Shown: positions 1-7,913, counted from the first letter of the stretch. The stretch is DNA of 11,572 bases from Lindgomyces ingoldianus (GCF_010093535.1 NW_022985179.1:1277395-1288966), one strand, 5' to 3'. Notes: generated by a model not told the origin, from the letters alone. Numbers and translations: made by a program.

Positions 1-620
1 CTAGGCTAGGTTAGCTTAAACTAGACTAGTATATAGGTTAAGCACTGCCTTAAGTTTATAATAAAGTTTAATTATAAGTATAATTATAAAAGAGCGCTTT
101 ATAAGAATCTAGAGGTTATCTAGGGCTAGTTTTACCTAGTAGCTAACATAAAAGCTAAGTATAGTATTTAGAATAAAGATAAGTATAACTTTAACAAGTT
201 AAGCTTTATAATAGGCTAGATATTAACTAAAGCAGTTATTACAGCTTTAGAGAAATAAGGACAGCTAAAAGTAATATAGTAAAGTAATAAGAAGTAGACA
301 ATAGTTATCTAAAGCATTAATATAATAAGGTAGGCTATAAGATTATAAAGCTTTAAGCAGCAAATAAAGCTGCCACATAACATAGATTACATAAAAAGAA
401 GCAGATTTAGGCAAAAAAGACCTTAATAGTTAAGAATAGGGCTTATCTAACTGCTTTAAAGGAGTTTAGAGCGCGTAGTAATAGGAAGAAGCTAAAGACG
501 CAGGTGCACGCTAAAAAAGGTAAGCTAGGTTAAAGGTAATATAGGCAGTGCAATTAAACTAGGCATAACTTATGTATGTGTAAGTAAGTAGCAGAAGTAG
601 ACTTTAAATAATATCTTATG
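1..620 (+). pseudogene. Deleted, stop-riddled Fot1/pogo-type DDE transposase (copy 1)
   Basis: The plus strand carries remnants of a Fot1/pogo-like transposase, which cuts and pastes its element in the nucleus. The first catalytic motif of the DDE domain reads KYNFNKLSFIIG at about 181-216. By family comparison it was of the form YNFDETGF, so the catalytic Asp codon is now AAC (193-195). A following stretch ending near 335 resembles the usual segment after this motif. The reading then jumps, at about 335-355, to the basic C-terminal region. Most of the catalytic domain, including the second Asp and the last acidic residue, is missing. The C-terminus keeps a zinc knuckle spaced C-x2-C-x4-H-x4-C (540-581, first Cys now Tyr). 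Many in-frame stops make it non-functional. The boundaries are approximate. Confidence 0.75.
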
Positions 621-675
621 TTATATTACTTTATATAGGGCTAAAGTGGGCTGTTTTGCAAGAGAATAGGGTGGT

Positions 676-739
676 TTTAGTAGGGGCTTGGCAAAAGTGG
701 CCGGCCAACCTGTGTGGCCGGCCAATCCGTTAGGTACGT
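676..739 (-). repeat. Right terminal inverted repeat of DNA transposon copy 1
   Basis: This 64-bp end is the reverse complement of 9640-9703. It contains two direct copies of a GGCCGGCC-centred subterminal motif, and TA follows at 740-741. It retains more GC than the same end of the other copy (10707-10770), where GGCCGGCC has decayed to forms such as GGCTGGC. Confidence 0.9.
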
Positions 740-741
740 TA

Positions 742-799
742 TATTTTATATAACATATACTAAAGTAAACTAAATATAAATTAATATAAAAGTGTACTT
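742..799. other. AT-rich spacer between DNA transposon copy 1 and the LTR element
   Basis: These 58 bp are almost pure A/T with no coding content. They join to 9633-9637 across the retrotransposon. Removing that element and one copy of ATATT leaves about 68 bp between the two DNA transposon copies. Confidence 0.7.
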
Positions 800-804
800 A
801 TATT
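800..804. repeat. Left 5-bp target site duplication (ATATT) of the LTR retrotransposon
   Basis: ATATT directly precedes the TGTTAC start of the left LTR and is repeated exactly at 9628-9632 after the TAACA end of the right LTR. Five bases is the usual duplication for Ty3/gypsy integrases. It shows that the two LTRs come from one insertion. Confidence 0.93.
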
Positions 805-1416
805 TGTTACAATCCTTGCTTCGTGGAAGCACTCAGGTCTTATGATATTCCTAGGGGGGAAGTAGGACAGATGGTAGGGGCCAACCAGTAGGGTGTACAG
901 TCCTACGTACAGGCTAATAGGCTATTAGAGGGGAGTAGGGTGACTAGATTATAGTTTACCCTTAATGCAGCAGTAGAGAGGCTAGGTTAAACAGTCCTGT
1001 TAGACAAGGTTAGAGGTATATGTAGTGTAAGATATATAAATAGTATTACAGCTCTTTAGAAAGCTAAATGCTACTTAGTCTATGTAAAGAATAAACTAAA
1101 CGTTAAACACACCTTCTAAAGGTTGTTCTATGCAGGAACTATATACATATGCTAGGGTGCTAAGGGTAGCTAGCAGGAGTTTATAGAACCCTACTAAGAA
1201 GAGCTTCTATAGGCTCCCCTTAGCTCCCTTAAGCTTCTCTTAGCTCCTTAGACTTGCAGCCTGTCCTCCTATTAGACAGCACATTCCTCTATTACTGCAG
1301 GCAGCTGTGCTGCCTCTGTGTCTTCTAACTAGTTCATAAGCAAGCCCTGTCCTAATCCAGCTAGATTGTAGAGCACTGCTAGTGGAGTTACACTAGTCTA
1401 TCTGTAGACTGTAACA
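805..1416 (-). repeat. 3' LTR (left copy, 612 bp)
   Basis: This is a direct repeat of 9036-9627. The central part (about 860-1210) is nearly identical to its partner. The inner part (about 1245-1416) has lost CpG and CpA sites that the partner keeps. It is 20 bp longer because CTTAGCTCC occurs twice (1219-1227 and 1239-1247) where the other LTR has one copy. It contains a hairpin AGGCAGC-tgt-GCTGCCT at 1299-1315 and AGTCTA-tctg-TAGACT at 1395-1410. Confidence 0.95.
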
Positions 1417-1421
1417 CGCTG

Positions 1422-1434
1422 CCCCTTCTCCCTC
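1422..1434 (-). other. Polypurine tract for plus-strand DNA priming
   Basis: On the minus strand this reads GAGGGAGAAGGGG, ending 5 bases before the 3' LTR. Such purine runs resist RNase H and prime second-strand synthesis during reverse transcription. It fixes the element's orientation and is strikingly well preserved compared with the AT-rich interior. Confidence 0.85.
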
Positions 1435-1615
1435 GCAGCGTCCTTGCCGCTCTGCTTACACAACTATGTTAGTAAGAGTTTATTTATAAAGTAGGCGCCT
1501 ACTTGCTAGAAGGCATTCTTAACATTTGTTTTTCTTATACTAAATAGCTTGCTAGTCCTGTTCTTCTTATTGTTCTTATGTTGCTCTATGTTTTAATTCT
1601 TTTTACTAGACAAAG
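1435..1615 (+). promoter_or_regulatory. Possible upstream/leader region of the antisense ORF
   Basis: This stretch holds the palindrome at 1489-1504 and then, from about 1525 to 1605, plus-strand DNA rich in pyrimidine runs (tttgtttttctt, gttcttctta, attcttttt) that ends just before the ATG at 1616. Pyrimidine-rich tracts before start codons are common in fungal promoters and leaders. RIP-driven T enrichment could give the same look, so this is a weak inference. Confidence 0.25.
1489..1504. repeat. Perfect 16-bp palindrome
   Basis: AAGTAGGCGCCTACTT is a perfect inverted repeat lying between the polypurine tract and the antisense ORF. Its GC core (GGCGCC) stands out in mutated DNA. It could be a protein-binding site upstream of the antisense ORF or chance; no further evidence. 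Confidence 0.45.
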
Positions 1616-2074
1616 ATGTAGCCCTGCAGCGCTTACTAATCTTTAGGGTTATCTTGTGTGTTAACCTTGTCTTTAAATAGATGCGTTAAGTGTGTAAAAA
1701 AGTATAGCAGGTGCAATGCTTTTATTTCTAACACTATGTAAAAGCGCTTAGAGAAAGAGAGGGGGGAGCTTCTCTAATTTACTAAGGCTTTGCAGGTGTG
1801 CAATTATAAGCTTGCTAAGAAACAGACGCTTTAGATTTAAAAACAGCTAGCCTAGAACTAGAAGCAGCTTCACCTACAAAAGGAGTTACTAGCAGCAAGG
1901 GATAAGGAGCGTTCTAAACAGGATTATATCTAGAAATTACTAGATCTACTAAAAGCTTATTATGCAAAATATTTAGAGGGGGACTTCTCCTTCTTAGACA
2001 AGATAGAAGCTCTTAAGGCTAAAGCAAAAGGTTATTCTCCCCTGCAGCCCTTCTTAGCTAGGACTTGTCTCTAA
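1616..2074 (+). pseudogene. Antisense ORF in the retrotransposon: Zn2Cys6-like cluster plus coiled-coil (broken)
   Basis: This plus-strand frame runs opposite to pol, with nine internal TAG/TAA stops and a terminal TAA at 2072. Codons at 1625, 1634, 1655, 1682, 1691 and 1712 give C-x2-C-x6-C-x8-C-x2-C-x6-C, the spacing of the fungal Zn2Cys6 binuclear cluster. Five are Cys, and the codon at 1634 is TAC, one transition from TGC. The remaining ~115 codons are rich in Lys, Leu, Glu and Gln, with runs such as KRLEKERGELL and LLAARDKERSKQDYI, and look helical or coiled-coil. It ends with LEGDFSFLDKIEALKAKAKG and a short tail. I recall small fungal proteins with a similar Cys cluster plus helical tail, but cannot verify homology. 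A regulatory or nucleic-acid-binding role is inference. The ATG at 1616 is the nearest plausible start; upstream frame is stopped at 1607. Confidence 0.65.
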
Positions 2075-2184
2075 AGGCTGCTGCTATCTAATAATAATAT
2101 AGCTGTTCTTTTTAATATAGGTGCCTTATTGCCTAGCTAGTTTCTTTTAGACAAGCCTAAAGGTACTCTTATACTAACAGCTGC

Positions 2185-2302
2185 GTGTTCTATAAATTTT
2201 TAGCTAGTTCTTAGGTATTTTTACTAGTAAGCTACTTTTTTTATTTTACTAAAACTCTTTTCTATTTTGTTAATTGCTAATAATATGTTTAACTTTATAT
2301 TC
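2185..2302 (-). pseudogene. Chromodomain remnant at the C-terminus of integrase
   Basis: Starting near 2302 the minus strand reads EYKVKHIISN, matching the opening EYxVExIL of chromodomains. After a one-base shift it continues FSKIKKVAY, then KYLRTS and KFIEHAA, in the places of VKWKGY, TWEPxxNL and the C-terminal helix. In chromoviruses this domain directs integration to modified histone tails, which helps explain clusters of such elements in heterochromatin. The aromatic cage Trp positions fall on stops, consistent with TGG-to-TAG mutation. The frameshift makes the call moderately rather than highly certain. Confidence 0.6.
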
Positions 2303-2440
2303 TGTTTCTTTGTTTTCTTATTTTTACATAGATAAAGGGATTTCCTTAAGTGCTTTTTCTAGTCTAGAGACATAGAACTATAAGTGTATTTTTATATGTA
2401 AGGGAAGCTTAAGTTTGCAATTATCTTATTAAGTTTATAA

Positions 2441-2491
2441 GACTTTATATAGTTTTATCTTTTTTTCTACTAGTTTTCTAGAGGGCCTAGA
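2441..2491 (-). pseudogene. Integrase GPY/F module remnant
   Basis: The minus strand reads RPSRKLVEKKIKLYKVL, the counterpart of the RPSKKLDxKxxGPFxV segment after the integrase core in Ty3/gypsy elements. A little downstream, IKIHL and FYVSRLEKA match the usual KIHPVFHVSxLxx. The Gly-Pro of GPY/F has been replaced here. It lies between the integrase core and the chromodomain, as expected. Confidence 0.75.
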
Positions 2492-2829
2492 TATCTTAAG
2501 GGTTTTAGTGTTAAAATAGGTGTAGTCTCTTAGGCAGATCTCTAGTTCTAATTACTATAATTTGTTTATATATCTTTTTATTATTTCCTTACTAGATTAG
2601 GCTTCTGTTGCTAACTTTTTATATATGCTATATAGATTTAATAACTAGTCTATTAATTCCTACAGGTCTATAAGTTAGTTTCCTTATAGCGTAAAGTAAA
2701 AGTTGTACCTAAAATTAGCTTTATATAGTGTTTCCTTTATTATCGCTAATTCTATGTTGTTAATAGCTAATTATGCTATTAGAAGCTATTCTGCCTAATT
2801 ATGCTAGGTGTAAAAGACGTATTTTCTAA

Positions 2830-3190
2830 GATACTTTTCTACTTTAGCGTTTACCCTTTTAGTCTAGCTGTCTATTTATAGATAGTAGGCTATAGATAGC
2901 TTATAGGTTATTCTAAGGTGCTGCATAGCTGCTTTTTAGAATCTACTAGTAAACAGCTTATCTTAGTTAAAAATAATAATTATAAAGCATCTATAAACTA
3001 ATATTACATTTTGTTTTAATTTATAAATAAATTCTTTAGCTATTATTATTTTTTCTAAGGGCTAAGTGTGCAGATATTTAGTAGTTTTGTTAAGAGCTAC
3101 TATAATTATGTTACATATCCTTTCTGTTCTTAGTTCCTTAGACAGAGGTAATCCTATAATAAAGTTTATTATAATTATAGTCTATAGTAA
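2830..3190 (-). pseudogene. Integrase catalytic core remnant (D,D35E type)
   Basis: The minus strand reads TIIIINFIIGLPLSKEL near 3150-3190, corresponding to the TIxxDFIxGLP motif with the first catalytic Asp now Asn. It is followed by VALNKTTKYLHT, the usual VDRxTKxxHF. Near 2935-2965 DKLFTSRF and KAAMQHLRITYKL match the stretch after the second Asp. RVNAKVEKYLRKY near 2825-2855 matches TERVNxxLExYLR, which holds the catalytic Glu. The enzyme inserts the DNA copy into the host genome; this copy is dead by substitution and stops. Confidence 0.85.
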
Positions 3191-3244
3191 CTTTAGTGCT
3201 TTAATTAATTAAAGGTATTTATAGGTCTTATGCCGTTATAAGTT

Positions 3245-3390
3245 ATTTTTGTTACAGGTGTTACATTTTTTAAGCACCTTAGTGCATAGTTGCTTTAATT
3301 TTAGTATCTATTATAGTATAGCAACTCTTAACTTTTTTTAAAGAGTGCCTATTCCTAGATGTCTAAACATTAGGGATTTATAGTATTCTT
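3245..3390 (-). pseudogene. Integrase N-terminal zinc-binding (HHCC) domain remnant
   Basis: On the minus strand MFRHLGIGTL is followed by KKLRVAIL and then KKCNTCNKN. These correspond to the HxxxxGHxGxxxT, the helical spacer and the CxxC of the retroviral-type HHCC zinc finger. Both Cys of CNTC and one His are still present. It sits just upstream of the catalytic core, in the normal order. Confidence 0.8.
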
Positions 3391-3699
3391 AAATTAGATT
3401 CTTTTATCCTTACTTAACAGCTATAAGCATGCAGAGTTCTTTTATAAGCTAAGGCCTGTTATAGATCTATTTTTTATTAGTTTTTTTAAAAAGAGTAAAT
3501 TTCTTAGTTTTTTCCTTTTCTTTATTAAAGTAATCTAGTCTGCAGCTAAGAGCGTTAGCCTGCTAGTTTTGTGCTTCTAAAATGTGCTTAATAATGCAGT
3601 TAAACTATGCAAGCTTTATTACCTATCTTACGTGCATTAGTAAGAGTTTCTTTATTATTAGAAATGTAACTAAATTTACATAGTTAGTTATAATTTAAA

Positions 3700-3910
3700 A
3701 TAGCTTTGCTATTCTATATAGTTCTATAGCTTATACTCTTACTGCGTTTAGTATAGCTTTTAGCTTTTTATTAGGTATGCTATAGCTAGCTTTAGGTCTT
3801 AAGAACTTAGCAGAGTAATACGCAACTAGATGCTACTTCCCTTCCTCTTCTCTTTAATATAGTGCAGCTCTGCTGGCTCCTAAAGATGCGTCTGTGTAGA
3901 TCTTAGTATC
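3700..3910 (-). pseudogene. RNase H domain remnant
   Basis: The minus strand reads KIYTDASLGA (about 3875-3905), the TDAS-xxxxGA motif that starts gypsy RNase H with its catalytic Asp. HLVAYYSAKF and PNKKLKAILNAV follow, matching the HPVAYxSxKL and DKELLAIV segments with the second acidic position now Lys or Asn. This enzyme degrades the RNA template during reverse transcription. Only a few stops fall in this stretch, making it one of the more readable parts of pol. Confidence 0.85.
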
Positions 3911-4279
3911 TAGCTGTAGGTTATACATTCTTAATACTAGTTTAGCTGTTATAGCTTACTTTAGTGCTATAAATGCTTTATTTATTTATAAGGTCTAGAT
4001 AAACTTTGCTATCACCTGCTTCTTAGTAGTAGTGTTAGTTAAAAGTATTATAATTTTTAAGTAATCCCTAATTATTTGTCTAACATATTCTAATAGTCTA
4101 AGGAATTCTTTAACTTTCTTAACTATCTTAGGTTCTAGCTATTTAAGTACTTTTTATACTTTAGCTAAGTTAATTTTTATTTCTTTTTTATTAATTATAA
4201 ATCCTAAATATTTTATATTTATAATGTAAAATTTGCATTTAGAGAGCTGTAAATAAAGTCTATACTTTCTTAGCTATTC

Positions 4280-4740
4280 TAGGACTTTCTGTACTTTCTG
4301 TACATAGTCTTCTAGGATATCTTTTAAGTAGATAAGGACGTTATCTAGGTATACTAGGGTAAAGACATCTAAGTATAGGTTAAGAGCTATATTAATAATT
4401 TGCTAAAACATAGCTAAGGCATTAGTTAAGCTAAACAGCATTACTAATAGTTTGTAAAGTCCTTATAAGGTTTTAAACACTATAAGCTACTTGTCTTCTT
4501 CTTTTATTCTTATCTTATTAAATCTATCCTGCACATTAAACTTAGTAAAATATAAGGTTCCTTTTAGTTAATTTATAATATTTTATATAATTAGTAGAAG
4601 AAATTAGTTTTTAATTATGTTATTATTTAAAGTTCTGTAGTTCTAGTATACACAAATTTTTTCTCCTTTCTTTTTTACAAAAACTACAGCTAAGGCAACT
4701 AGGCTATAGCTTTCCTAGATATAGCTTTAAGCTAACATTT
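4280..4740 (-). pseudogene. Reverse transcriptase remnant with YLDN in place of YLDD
   Basis: The minus strand starts near 4740 with LVALAVVFVKKKGEKICVY, then TLNNNIIKN and LYFTKFNVQDRFNKIRIKEEDK, matching conserved fingers and palm blocks of gypsy RT. The catalytic DxQxG-like segment appears as NVQDRF, its first Asp now Asn. FSLTNALAMF (near 4420) is the counterpart of FGLxNAPxxFQ. FTLVYLDNVLIYLKDILED (near 4310-4365) is the active-site block, with the second Asp of YLDD now Asn. Each of these changes is a single G-to-A change on the coding strand. The enzyme copied the element's RNA into DNA. Confidence 0.93.
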
Positions 4741-5409
4741 AGTTAACATATTATTATAAGGCTTCCTTTTAGGCCTTTGTTAAGAGGTAAAGCTTATAGG
4801 TTTTTAGGTTGTAGTCTTTTACTAAGTTAATAGCATAGTTCTAGGGTTAATATAGCAGTAGTTCTTCTAGATCTTCTAGTGTCTTAAACATATCCTTGTA
4901 ATCCTTGTATTTAATAGGGATTCTGCTGTTATTTTGTATTCTAAAGATTCTAATTTACTTTACATTTTTATTAGTTTTAATTTTTTTATAAGAGACTTTT
5001 TTTAAGTTTCTTTTTTATAACTTTTATTACCTAGGCTTTTAGCTTTTAGTAAGGGAACTTCTAGAGTTTCTTTTTTCTTAGGTAGTAACTACTACCCTAC
5101 TTTGCTTATTTATAGACTAGACATTAGTTGTTGTGGCATGCTAACTAGGTTATGTGTGCGTAGTTATTAGGGGTTTCTATAGTTATTGTTCTCTAGTTAA
5201 TTACAGGATTATGTGTTCTAAGCTAGTTATAGCCTAGAATTATGTTGTACTTTGCTTCTAACTAGAGTATATTTATAGACCTTTAGTTTTTAGTGTTTAG
5301 AGTTTTAAAGTTTTTTTTATAAGTTTTTAGGTTAATCTATCCTCTACTATACTTAATTAAGAATGTGTTAGTAAAGGTTACCTTAAATAAGTTTTTTTTA
5401 TGTAGAATA

Positions 5410-5500
5410 AGATGCCTTATTTATCTACCTAGTCTTTGTCTATAGCAGTAAACGTGCATCTACTGTCTATAAGGGCTAGTCTAGGCTATTCTTTATATGT
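5410..5500 (-). pseudogene. Aspartic protease remnant
   Basis: The minus strand reads LALIDSRCTFTAIDKD, the counterpart of the ALIDSGCTxxxI active-site motif in gypsy proteases; the Gly after Ser is now Arg (GGN-to-AGN). It is followed by VDK and GILFY. The protease cuts the Gag-Pol polyprotein. It is placed correctly, upstream of RT, with about 650 bp of linker between them. Confidence 0.75.
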
Positions 5501-5509
5501 AAAGGTAGT

Positions 5510-6730
5510 TGTTAAGCTATGTCTAGTTTCTTATCCTACTACAACTAAGGTTAATACATTATAAAAGACCTCTTTATTTAGAAAGGGGTAAGAATTAATG
5601 TTTTATAAATTATTATTAAATTTTTTTTTCTTATAAATCTAGTGTTCTTAGTTACAGTAGTTAGCTACTTTACATTTATAGTCTTTAACTAAGTAGTGTA
5701 AGGTTAAGTAGTCTTCTTTTCTTACTACTTTTTACTAAAAGTAGTAGAACTAGTAGTTATTTTGTTTTTTACACTTTGTCCACCTTTCCTGTTTATAGGG
5801 GGGGGCTGTCTAACAAGTGTAGAAGTTTGTAGTTTTACAGGCAGAGGCTGTTCCTTACTATAGGCATTTATTGTAGTTTTTTTTCTATGTAGGCTACTAG
5901 CCTGTTTAGTGCTTATTATCCTAATGTTTTACATAGTAACGCTGTGTACATTAGTACTAGGGGTATAGACAATTGTTAGGTCGATGTAACGTGTTAAAGG
6001 GGCTCTTCTAAGTCTACTATAAGTATTCTTGTGTTTGTACTAACTGTATAGGGTGCTTCTTTTACTAGCAATTATTAGTGCTATAGGTGTTACTTCTGCA
6101 GAGAACGCACTGTCTATAGTTCTGTTATATTGCTAAAGCTTTCCTAAAGATTGCTAGACTTAAGAGTAGTGTCTTAGGTTTTCTAGGTACTAGTTCTAGT
6201 ACTTTAAACCTAGCAGGTCTGCCTAGTCCTTCTAGTTTTTAGTCTCTAATTTTAATAAAGAATTACTACTGTTTTTTTTATTTATTATATTATACTTAAC
6301 TCTAGCTATTTGCTGTATTATGTTAAACATAAGGTAGTTGTTGCTAATGTTTATCTAATAAAGTAAGACTATATAGTAGCTTAGGTAGTTATGCTGTAGA
6401 CTGCACTTCTAGCATTTACATTTCTAAAACTGTTAAAAAAGCTCTTTTACTAAAGTGCTAAGAGTTTAGTCTTAAAAAGGAATATTTTTTTTTTTAGATG
6501 TTTATAATATATTTTTAGATCTAAGTCTTTTCTCTGTATTTTTTAAGAATTATAAGGTTCTATAATACTATGTTTAAGCTACTAAAGTTTTAAATAACTA
6601 CCTTTTAATATACTTTAGAACAGTTATTTAAAGAATAGTTCTCTTTATATTACTAGTAAAGCTTATTATTTAGTCTTTCTAATATTTTCTTATCTATAAG
6701 GCTGTATTTAGTAGTAATAGCTTTTATTAT
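5510..6730 (-). pseudogene. Unassigned part of gag-pol between the gag zinc knuckle and protease
   Basis: About 1.2 kb separates the protease from the foldback insertion site. The minus-strand frames look like decayed coding sequence: long readings broken mainly by TAG, such as RTIDSALSAEVTPIALIIASKRS near 6040-6110 and LHYLVKDYKCKVANYCN near 5650-5700. I do not recognise a domain. Some cysteine-rich stretches exist, including CKCxKC near 6400, but none fits a CCHC knuckle. It is long for a simple gag-protease linker in this group. Confidence 0.5.
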
Positions 6731-6732
6731 TA
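6731..6732. repeat. TA target duplication, left side of foldback element
   Basis: TA here and at 7833-7834 flanks the element that begins ACGTACTT and ends with its complement. Removing the element and one TA restores a continuous retrotransposon reading frame on the minus strand. Confidence 0.85.
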
Positions 6733-7212
6733 ACGTACTTCATGGGCGAGTTGCTCACACACCTAAGTCGCTTACTTTTGCCAAGACCCCACTAAACTAC
6801 CCTTCCTACACTAATGCATTCCCCACAACACTACTTAGACGCGCTAAGAGAATGTTAGATACAGCTTGCGCTCTAAGCTTTTAAATAAGACATAAAACTC
6901 TTAAAAAAATGTGCTATAGCTATATATAAAGTCCTATAAAAGATAATAAATAACTATAGTGCTAGACAACCTTTACAAGCTAATTCTACAGCTAAATTAC
7001 AAAGGCTAGGCAATAAAAAGAAGCAGGTGATTGTTAAGACTATACTTAAGCTATATGCGCAAGGAATTTCCCCTTAGATAGCATTTATAGCTAATATAGC
7101 TAATTCTTTGCGCGCTAAGCGTAATCTAGGCTATGTTTGCATAAACTAGCCTAGTATGTTTGTAAAGCATTATTTAAAGGTTAAAGTAAAGTTTTAAGTG
7201 CAAGTATAGTTA
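6733..7212 (+). repeat. Left arm of the foldback element
   Basis: The plus strand reads outward-to-inward from the terminal ACGTACTT, through two copies of a GAGTTGCTCAC/AAGTCGCTTAC motif and TTTTGCCAAGACCCC, to the transposase N-terminal region (about 7020-7200). The coding frame is broken by several TAG codons. Compared with the right arm it keeps some C/G positions the other has lost and the reverse, as expected if both decayed independently. Confidence 0.9.
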
Positions 7213-7352
7213 AGAGATATCTAGCTAATTATAAACCCTATTTTACTAAAGTTGTACATGTTATTATCCTAGATGCTATACTTAGCTTTAATATTCTCTA
7301 CAAGGCTAAACCTGCTCTAAATTACCCTAGGACTCTTACAGAGAGCTCTTTT
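7213..7352 (-). pseudogene. Centre of foldback element: transposase fragment with first DDE motif
   Basis: On the minus strand this unpaired 140-bp centre reads ENIKAKYSI, then DNNMYNFSKIGFIIS, aligning with NIKAKYSI and KYNFNKLSFIIG in the DNA transposon at 1-739 and its copy. It therefore belongs to the minus-strand half, and the junction between the two halves lies near 7213-7230. The catalytic Asp position is now Ser. Confidence 0.65.
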
Positions 7353-7832
7353 ATAGTTATACTTACACTTAAATGTTACTTTAAGCTCTAAATAATGCTT
7401 TACAAACATACTAGGCCAGTTTATGCAAACATAGCCTAGATTATGCTTAGCGCGCAAAGAATTAGCTATATTAGCTATAAATGCTATCTAAGGGGAAATT
7501 CCTTACGCATATAGCTTAAGTATAGTCTTAAAAATCACCTGCTTTTTTTTATTACCTAGCCTTTATAATTTAGCTGTAGAATTAGCTTGTAAAGGTTGTC
7601 TAGTGCTGTAGTTATTTATTATCTTTTATAAGACTTTGCATATAGCTACAGCACATTTCTTTAAGAGTTTTATGTCTTATTTAAAAGCTTAGAGTGTAAG
7701 CTGTATCTAACATTCTTTTAGCGCGTCTAAGTAGTGTTATAGAGAATGCATTAGTGTAGGAAGGGTGGTTTAGTGGGGTCTTAGCAAAAGTGAGCGACTC
7801 GGGTGTGTGAGCAACTCGCCTATGAAGTACGT
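7353..7832 (-). repeat. Right arm of the foldback element
   Basis: This is the inverted copy of 6733-7212. It keeps the cleaner subterminal motifs, with CGAGTTGCTCAC and CGAGTCGCTCAC on the minus strand. Its transposase reading continues past the arm into 7213-7352. TA follows at 7833-7834. Confidence 0.9.
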
Positions 7833-7871
7833 TATAGTAGTATTTTTATTCTCCTCTTTTTAGAAGTCTAA

Positions 7872-7913
7872 GTAATTTTAGCAGAAATGTTCTACTTTTC
7901 TATAGTTTAGGCA
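7872..7913 (-). pseudogene. Gag CCHC zinc knuckle remnant
   Basis: Fourteen minus-strand codons read CLNYRKVEHFC*NY. With Tyr at two Cys positions (TGC/TGT-to-TAC/TAT) and Glu for Gly, this is C-x2-C-x4-H-x4-C, the RNA-packaging knuckle of nucleocapsid. One Cys and the His are intact. It fixes the end of gag at about 7870. Confidence 0.8.

Larger units (their letters stand above)
1..739 (+). mobile_element. Fot1/pogo-like DNA transposon, copy 1, right part (left end outside window)
   Basis: This stretch aligns base for base, with no net length difference, to 10032-10770, the right part of the complete copy at 9640-10770. It ends in the same terminal inverted repeat (676-739) followed by TA at 740-741, the target duplication expected of Tc1/mariner/pogo elements. 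Differences from the other copy are mostly transitions (for example gcgc/gcac near 94 and gagg/aagg near 111), as RIP would give. Both copies carry the same internal deletion of the transposase, so the family spread as a short non-autonomous form. The missing left end lies just outside the window. Confidence 0.9.
2185..6730 (-). pseudogene. pol polyprotein remnant (PR-RT-RH-IN-chromodomain)
   Basis: Read on the minus strand, this region encodes the Pol part of the retrotransposon: protease, reverse transcriptase, RNase H, integrase, and a terminal chromodomain. Separate entries give the domains. Frames are scattered with TAG and TAA at expected Gln/Trp codons, and at least one frameshift is needed inside the chromodomain. 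The gag end continues in frame across the foldback insertion (6733-7832) into this region with no obvious boundary. Gag and Pol may therefore have been one polyprotein, but RIP stops make any original stop codon impossible to recognise. Confidence 0.85.
6733..7832. mobile_element. Foldback DNA transposon: two inverted 5' halves of a pogo-like element
   Basis: The 1100-bp insert is nearly a giant palindrome. Arm 6733-7212 is repeated in reverse at 7353-7832, about 480 bp each, and the arms differ mainly by transitions. The asymmetric centre is 7213-7352. Each arm holds a terminal repeat, a subterminal region and the N-terminal coding part of a Fot1/pogo-like transposase; both read LYAQGISP then IANIANSLRAKRNLGYVCIN. 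The minus-strand half runs further, through YNFSKIGFIIS, the first DDE motif. The element thus looks like two 5' ends joined tail to tail, with no 3' end. It cannot encode transposase and would have moved only with help from a related element. It interrupts gag-pol just downstream of the zinc knuckle. Confidence 0.9.

Noticed and set aside
1395..1410. Compensatory change in the LTR hairpin (GGTCTA/TAGACC to AGTCTA/TAGACT)
   Set aside because: Both changes are simple transitions expected from RIP on the two strands, so pairing is kept by symmetry and does not prove selection.
5640..5700. Second zinc knuckle on the minus strand (KCKVANYCN.EH)
   Set aside because: Spacing is not C-x2-C-x4-H-x4-C even after allowing Cys-to-Tyr changes; the true knuckle fits perfectly at 7872-7913.
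6380..6480. Gag-like stretch FFNSFRNVNARSAVY on the minus strand
   Set aside because: It superficially resembles a capsid motif, but a far better capsid match lies at 8190-8465 upstream of the knuckle, so it is left as unassigned.
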